From Oceanobacillus damuensis (GTDB lineage: Bacteria > Bacillota > Bacilli > Bacillales > Amphibacillaceae): a DNA stretch of 64,000 bases. The notes beneath the pieces are model-generated. The model did not search any database and had not been told where the DNA came from. It saw only the letters and a list, made by a program, of their open reading frames with translations. The position numbers and the translations under genes were made by a program. Below are positions 61,315-64,000 of the stretch, piece after piece (position 1 is the stretch's first letter; each line of letters begins with the position of its first letter). The stretch covers positions 1 through 64,000 of the forward strand of contig NZ_LQNF01000004.1 of NCBI RefSeq assembly GCF_001618145.1. The letters are read 5' to 3'.

Positions 61315-62362
61315 TTTCTTCCAATAAAGATTGTCCCATTACGCTGACACGCTTTGTATTCTTTAATTCATCCAGGTTTTTAACACCGATTCCAAACATC
61401 GTCATTTTTAATTCGAGTTCAATCTGTGCCATCGTTTGAATAACGTCATCCTTTGATACTGTAGCCGCCTTCAGCAACTGGCGGGCATAGCCTACGATGT
61501 CAGCTCCAATAGTGATCGCTTTTGCTGCATCGACACCCGTTTTCATTCCACCACTGGCAACAAGAGGAGCATCTGGAAGCTTGCCTCGAACGGAAACAAT
61601 ACAGTCTTTTGTAGGGATACCCCAATTATTAAATGCTTCGGCAGCAGCTTTTTTTAACGGATCGCGCGAACGCAGCTTTTCCACCTGACTCCATGATGTC
61701 CCGCCTGCTCCAGCAACATCAATATAGGAGATTCCAGCATTGTATAATTTTTCGGCAACCGACCCATCAATACCAAAACCAACTTCCTTAACTCCCACTG
61801 GCGCATCCAATGTTTTACAAACCTGCTCAATTTTAGGCAAAAGATCTTCAAAGTTCAAATCTCCACCATCCTGAACCGCTTCCTGTAAGCTATTCAAATG
61901 GAGCACAATTGAATCTGCACCTGTTTTATCTATAATTCGCTGGCATTCTTCCGGACCGTATCCATAGTTGAATTGCACTGCTCCAATATTTACGATGACT
62001 GGTGCTGTCGGGGCCTGTTTTCGGATCAGAAATGATTCCTTATGCTGATCACTTTCCAGAAAGGCACGTGTTGATCCGATTGCTAAAGCCCAGCCCTTCT
62101 CTTCCGCGGCTATCGCGAGGTTTTGATTAATGGTGGTTGCAAGCTCTGATCCACCAGTCATTGAACTGACCAAAAAAGGCGCTTTTAGTTTTTTATCCAA
62201 AAAGCTTGTTTCTAGCGTAATATCGTCAAAATTTATTTCCGGTAATGCATTATGTATAAAGTTAATCCCTTCAAGCCCTGTTGATTTATTCACACCTTCA
62301 ACGTTACCGGTTAAGCAAAGGCGAATATGCTCGGTTTTTCGCTGATTAATTCCTTTTTCCAT
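61307..62362 (-). CDS. fni: Type 2 isopentenyl-diphosphate delta-isomerase
   Basis: The 351-residue FMN enzyme interconverts isopentenyl and dimethylallyl diphosphate for isoprenoid synthesis, unlike the metal-dependent type 1 enzyme. The TIM barrel has RKTEHIRLCL, SSMTGGSE, GSTRAFLES, LHLNSLQEAVQDGGD, GVKEVGFGI and VASGGMKTGVDAAKAI. ATG 62362 follows GGAGGT. Single gene; B. subtilis Fni (YpgA) is the counterpart. Confidence 0.95.
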   Translation of the reverse strand: MEKGINQRKTEHIRLCLTGNVEGVNKSTGLEGINFIHNALPEINFDDITLETSFLDKKLKAPFLVSSMTGGSELATTINQNLAIAAEEKGWALAIGSTRAFLESDQHKESFLIRKQAPTAPVIVNIGAVQFNYGYGPEECQRIIDKTGADSIVLHLNSLQEAVQDGGDLNFEDLLPKIEQVCKTLDAPVGVKEVGFGIDGSVAEKLYNAGISYIDVAGAGGTSWSQVEKLRSRDPLKKAAAEAFNNWGIPTKDCIVSVRGKLPDAPLVASGGMKTGVDAAKAITIGADIVGYARQLLKAATVSKDDVIQTMAQIELELKMTMFGIGVKNLDELKNTKRVSVMGQSLLEENS

Positions 62363-62531
62363 ATGGTGGTACCTCCACTATGTTTAAAATATCGTTACCT
62401 TATAGTCTACTTGTTTCGTTTCGGAAATGAAAGAGAGAGCTCTTGTTTATTATGTGTTATATTTAAGTTAATAATTGTGGAGCCTGCAGCTTTTTTTATG
62501 TTATATATTGAAAAAAAGGAGGTAATGAATA

Positions 62532-63071
62532 GTGAAAGCTAAAGCAAAAGCATTTGCGATCAGGGCTCATGAAGGGCAAAAGAGGAAAAATTCAAACGCC
62601 CCTTATATCTCCCACCCCATTCGTGTAGCTGAAAGGCTTGAAAATGAAGGATTTAGCGATGAATTGGTCAGCGCTGGGTATCTGCATGATGTCGCAGAGG
62701 ATACAGACGTTGAAATAGATGATATAAAAAGGGAATTTGGTCATGATGTTGCGCATATTGTAGCAGCTCATACAGAGGATAAATCAAAGTCCTGGCAGGA
62801 GCGAAAACAGCATACAATTGACACGTTAAAAAATGTCGAAAAAGAGATTAAATATTTGATTATAGCAGATAAGCTGGACAATCTGATTGGACTTGAACAG
62901 GATATGAAACAGCAAGGGGAAGCCATTTGGAAGAATTTCAATGCCGGATATGATCAGCAATTATGGTACAACCAATCCATCGTAAAAAACATGTATGCTG
63001 GACTAAAGGAAAAAGATATCCCCGACTATTTCAGAGAATATGAGGAAGTTGTGCAGAGAGTATTCGGTTAG
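62532..63071 (+). CDS. HD-domain phosphohydrolase (SpoT/MESH1-like)
   Basis: The 179-residue protein has an HD fold with YISHPIRVAE, the metal-binding LHDVAEDTDVE, and a later D in IADKLDNLIGLEQD, as in (p)ppGpp hydrolases of the RelA/SpoT and MESH1 type. It has no synthetase or regulatory domain. A (p)ppGpp or related nucleotide substrate is likely but unproven. The start is GTG 62532, eight bases after AAAGGAGGT. Confidence 0.83.
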   Translation: MKAKAKAFAIRAHEGQKRKNSNAPYISHPIRVAERLENEGFSDELVSAGYLHDVAEDTDVEIDDIKREFGHDVAHIVAAHTEDKSKSWQERKQHTIDTLKNVEKEIKYLIIADKLDNLIGLEQDMKQQGEAIWKNFNAGYDQQLWYNQSIVKNMYAGLKEKDIPDYFREYEEVVQRVFG

Positions 63072-63204
63072 ACTTTTCACTGCGTATTTCGTTCATTGTG
63101 CATGAAGTAATGTACCCTGCTGTATGGGCACCTTGGCTAACCTTTAACATCTGCCGTATGGATGATACTTCTTTCTTAAGTTGACGCACCGTTTTTTATG
63201 TACC

Positions 63205-63681
63205 TTACAGCATTAAATTCATTATGAACTGTTCACCAACAGGTCCCGTTTTTCTCCTGCCTGTATCTTGAAAACCAACTTTTTCATATAATTTCTGTGC
63301 AGCAATATTTTTGTGATTAACAGCTAAAACAATTTCGTTACAATTAGGAAAATCATCTGATACAAACTTCTTGAGTATATCCATAGCTTGTTTTGCATAA
63401 CCTTTTCCCTGTTTCGCGTGGTTTATTGATAACGAGGTTAACAGCATAGCGTTCTGGTTATCTGAGTACTCTTTCACCCGGTCAGTTGAGTGTAATAAAA
63501 AGAAGCCAACAGGTTCGTTATCATTAAGTATAACAATACGATGCTGCCCCTCTGTTACTTCAATAAAATTTATTGGCAAAGAGGTAAACTTTCCTTGTTC
63601 TTCCGGAAGTTGAAAAGAACTTAACAGATCCATGTGCTCATTGGAAAAATGTTTTAACTCTATGGAATCCATTTTTCCCAT
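63205..63681 (-). CDS. GNAT family N-acetyltransferase
   Basis: The 158-residue protein has the GNAT fold with the acetyl-CoA loop HAKQGKGYAKQAMDI (about residues 94-108), and the C-terminal NHKNIAAQKLYEKVGF strand-helix segment. The substrate is unknown. ATG 63681 follows GAGGAGGA. It is one of two GNAT genes in the window and is not closely similar to the other. Confidence 0.87.
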   Translation of the reverse strand: MGKMDSIELKHFSNEHMDLLSSFQLPEEQGKFTSLPINFIEVTEGQHRIVILNDNEPVGFFLLHSTDRVKEYSDNQNAMLLTSLSINHAKQGKGYAKQAMDILKKFVSDDFPNCNEIVLAVNHKNIAAQKLYEKVGFQDTGRRKTGPVGEQFIMNLML

Positions 63682-63757
63682 TTTCTATTCCTCCTCTGGT
63701 TATTTACTCTTAGCTCTACTGCGTTTTCACCTTATTATGTTAAAGCACCAGCACAGC

Positions 63758-64000
63758 TCAATAATTCAACTGACGTAAATACAAGAGAATTTCGTGCTCA
63801 TTTATTTTTCTGAAATTGTATTTTCGTAGCCTGCTGTCAATTTTCTTTTGTTGCTTATTTCCTTTGCTGAAGAAATTGATAATGTGGAAAAATATCCCCC
63901 CGAATATCCCTGCCCAGCCATTAAACCCAAGTTGAAATGCCATTTCTTCCGTTTCCGTAACTGGCAGTTGTGTCTTTTTTAAAAAGTCGGCTTTAAAGTA
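63758..64000 (-). CDS. Partial gene: membrane-containing protein cut by the window edge
   Basis: The last 80 codons of a leftward gene are visible; the frame stays open to the edge. It has one hydrophobic segment, GWAGIFGGIFFHIINFF, followed by a strongly basic stretch (GNKQQKKIDSRLRKYNFRK) and a polar end. An internal ATG at 63943 exists but upstream codons continue in frame. I do not recognise the family. Confidence 0.55.
   Translation of the reverse strand, partial: YFKADFLKKTQLPVTETEEMAFQLGFNGWAGIFGGIFFHIINFFSKGNKQQKKIDSRLRKYNFRKINEHEILLYLRQLNY

Noticed and set aside
1-64000. tRNA, rRNA, CRISPR, prophage or antiphage genes
   Set aside because: I looked for clover-leaf-like blocks, regular spacer repeats, integrases, restriction or toxin motifs and found none that I could support.

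Overview
The window is a low-GC chromosomal segment from a spore-forming, probably halotolerant member of the Bacillaceae; the Virgibacillus/Oceanobacillus/Lentibacillus group is my best guess. Supporting this are two CotX-like spore-coat proteins, a CssRS-HtrA secretion-stress locus, YteA, YkwC, YflT and YdaT homologues, sigma-B-type promoters, a yclNOPQ siderophore importer, an ehuBCDA ectoine importer and a complete Bacillus-type his operon with hisZ and a short hisG. I see no rRNA, tRNA, CRISPR array, phage or intact insertion sequence. Most of it looks like ordinary vertically inherited chromosome, with repeats confined to gaps between genes.

Layout. 0.1-3.6 kb: CapA lipoprotein, a small membrane protein, and a divergent pair made of a YqcI/YcgG-family protein and a DDAH-family guanidine hydrolase. 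Both genes of the pair, and the small membrane protein, carry sigma-B-like promoters. 3.6-9.9 kb: trehalose operon treP-treA-treR plus malL, with promoter, TreR operator and probable cre. 9.9-10.9 kb: a composite inverted-repeat element. 10.9-18.7 kb: PQQ-type sugar dehydrogenase, typA, cssS/cssR divergent from htrA, yteA. 18.9-23.1 kb: ykwC, a methyltransferase, a cold-shock protein, spore-coat genes. 23.1-28.9 kb: possible sigma-B small RNA, trhO, yflT, acetyltransferase, glutathione peroxidase, a second composite element, and type-3 proS with a T-box leader. 29-36 kb: pncA, a pdxK/thiD-type kinase, a DUF456 protein, and a Nik/Opp-type importer with fused ATPases. 36-42.7 kb: M15 peptidase, ring-cleaving dioxygenase, a 54-residue membrane protein, ehuBCDA, murB. 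42.8-52.7 kb: two small conserved genes, hisJ, and divergent hisZGDBHAF(IE)C. 52.7-64 kb: nucleotidase, hexapeptide transferase, SurA_N lipoprotein, yclNOPQ with Fur boxes, DsbA/FrnE-like protein, ydaT, fni, HD hydrolase, acetyltransferase and a gene cut by the window edge.

The genes fit a soil or saline-habitat bacterium that imports trehalose, ectoine and siderophore-bound iron, makes its own histidine, and has layered stress control by sigma-B, CssRS and a cold-shock protein. The most interesting signals are five. (1) The sigma-B-type divergent YqcI/YcgG-DDAH pair could be an arginine (guanidine) N-hydroxylation and hydrolysis module. (2) The composite inverted-repeat elements have hairpin arms that differ between copies but stay complementary. 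(3) Up to three protein genes appear to start at AUU. (4) There is an orphan promoter-terminator unit that may be a small RNA. (5) Direct repeats flank the DsbA-like gene.
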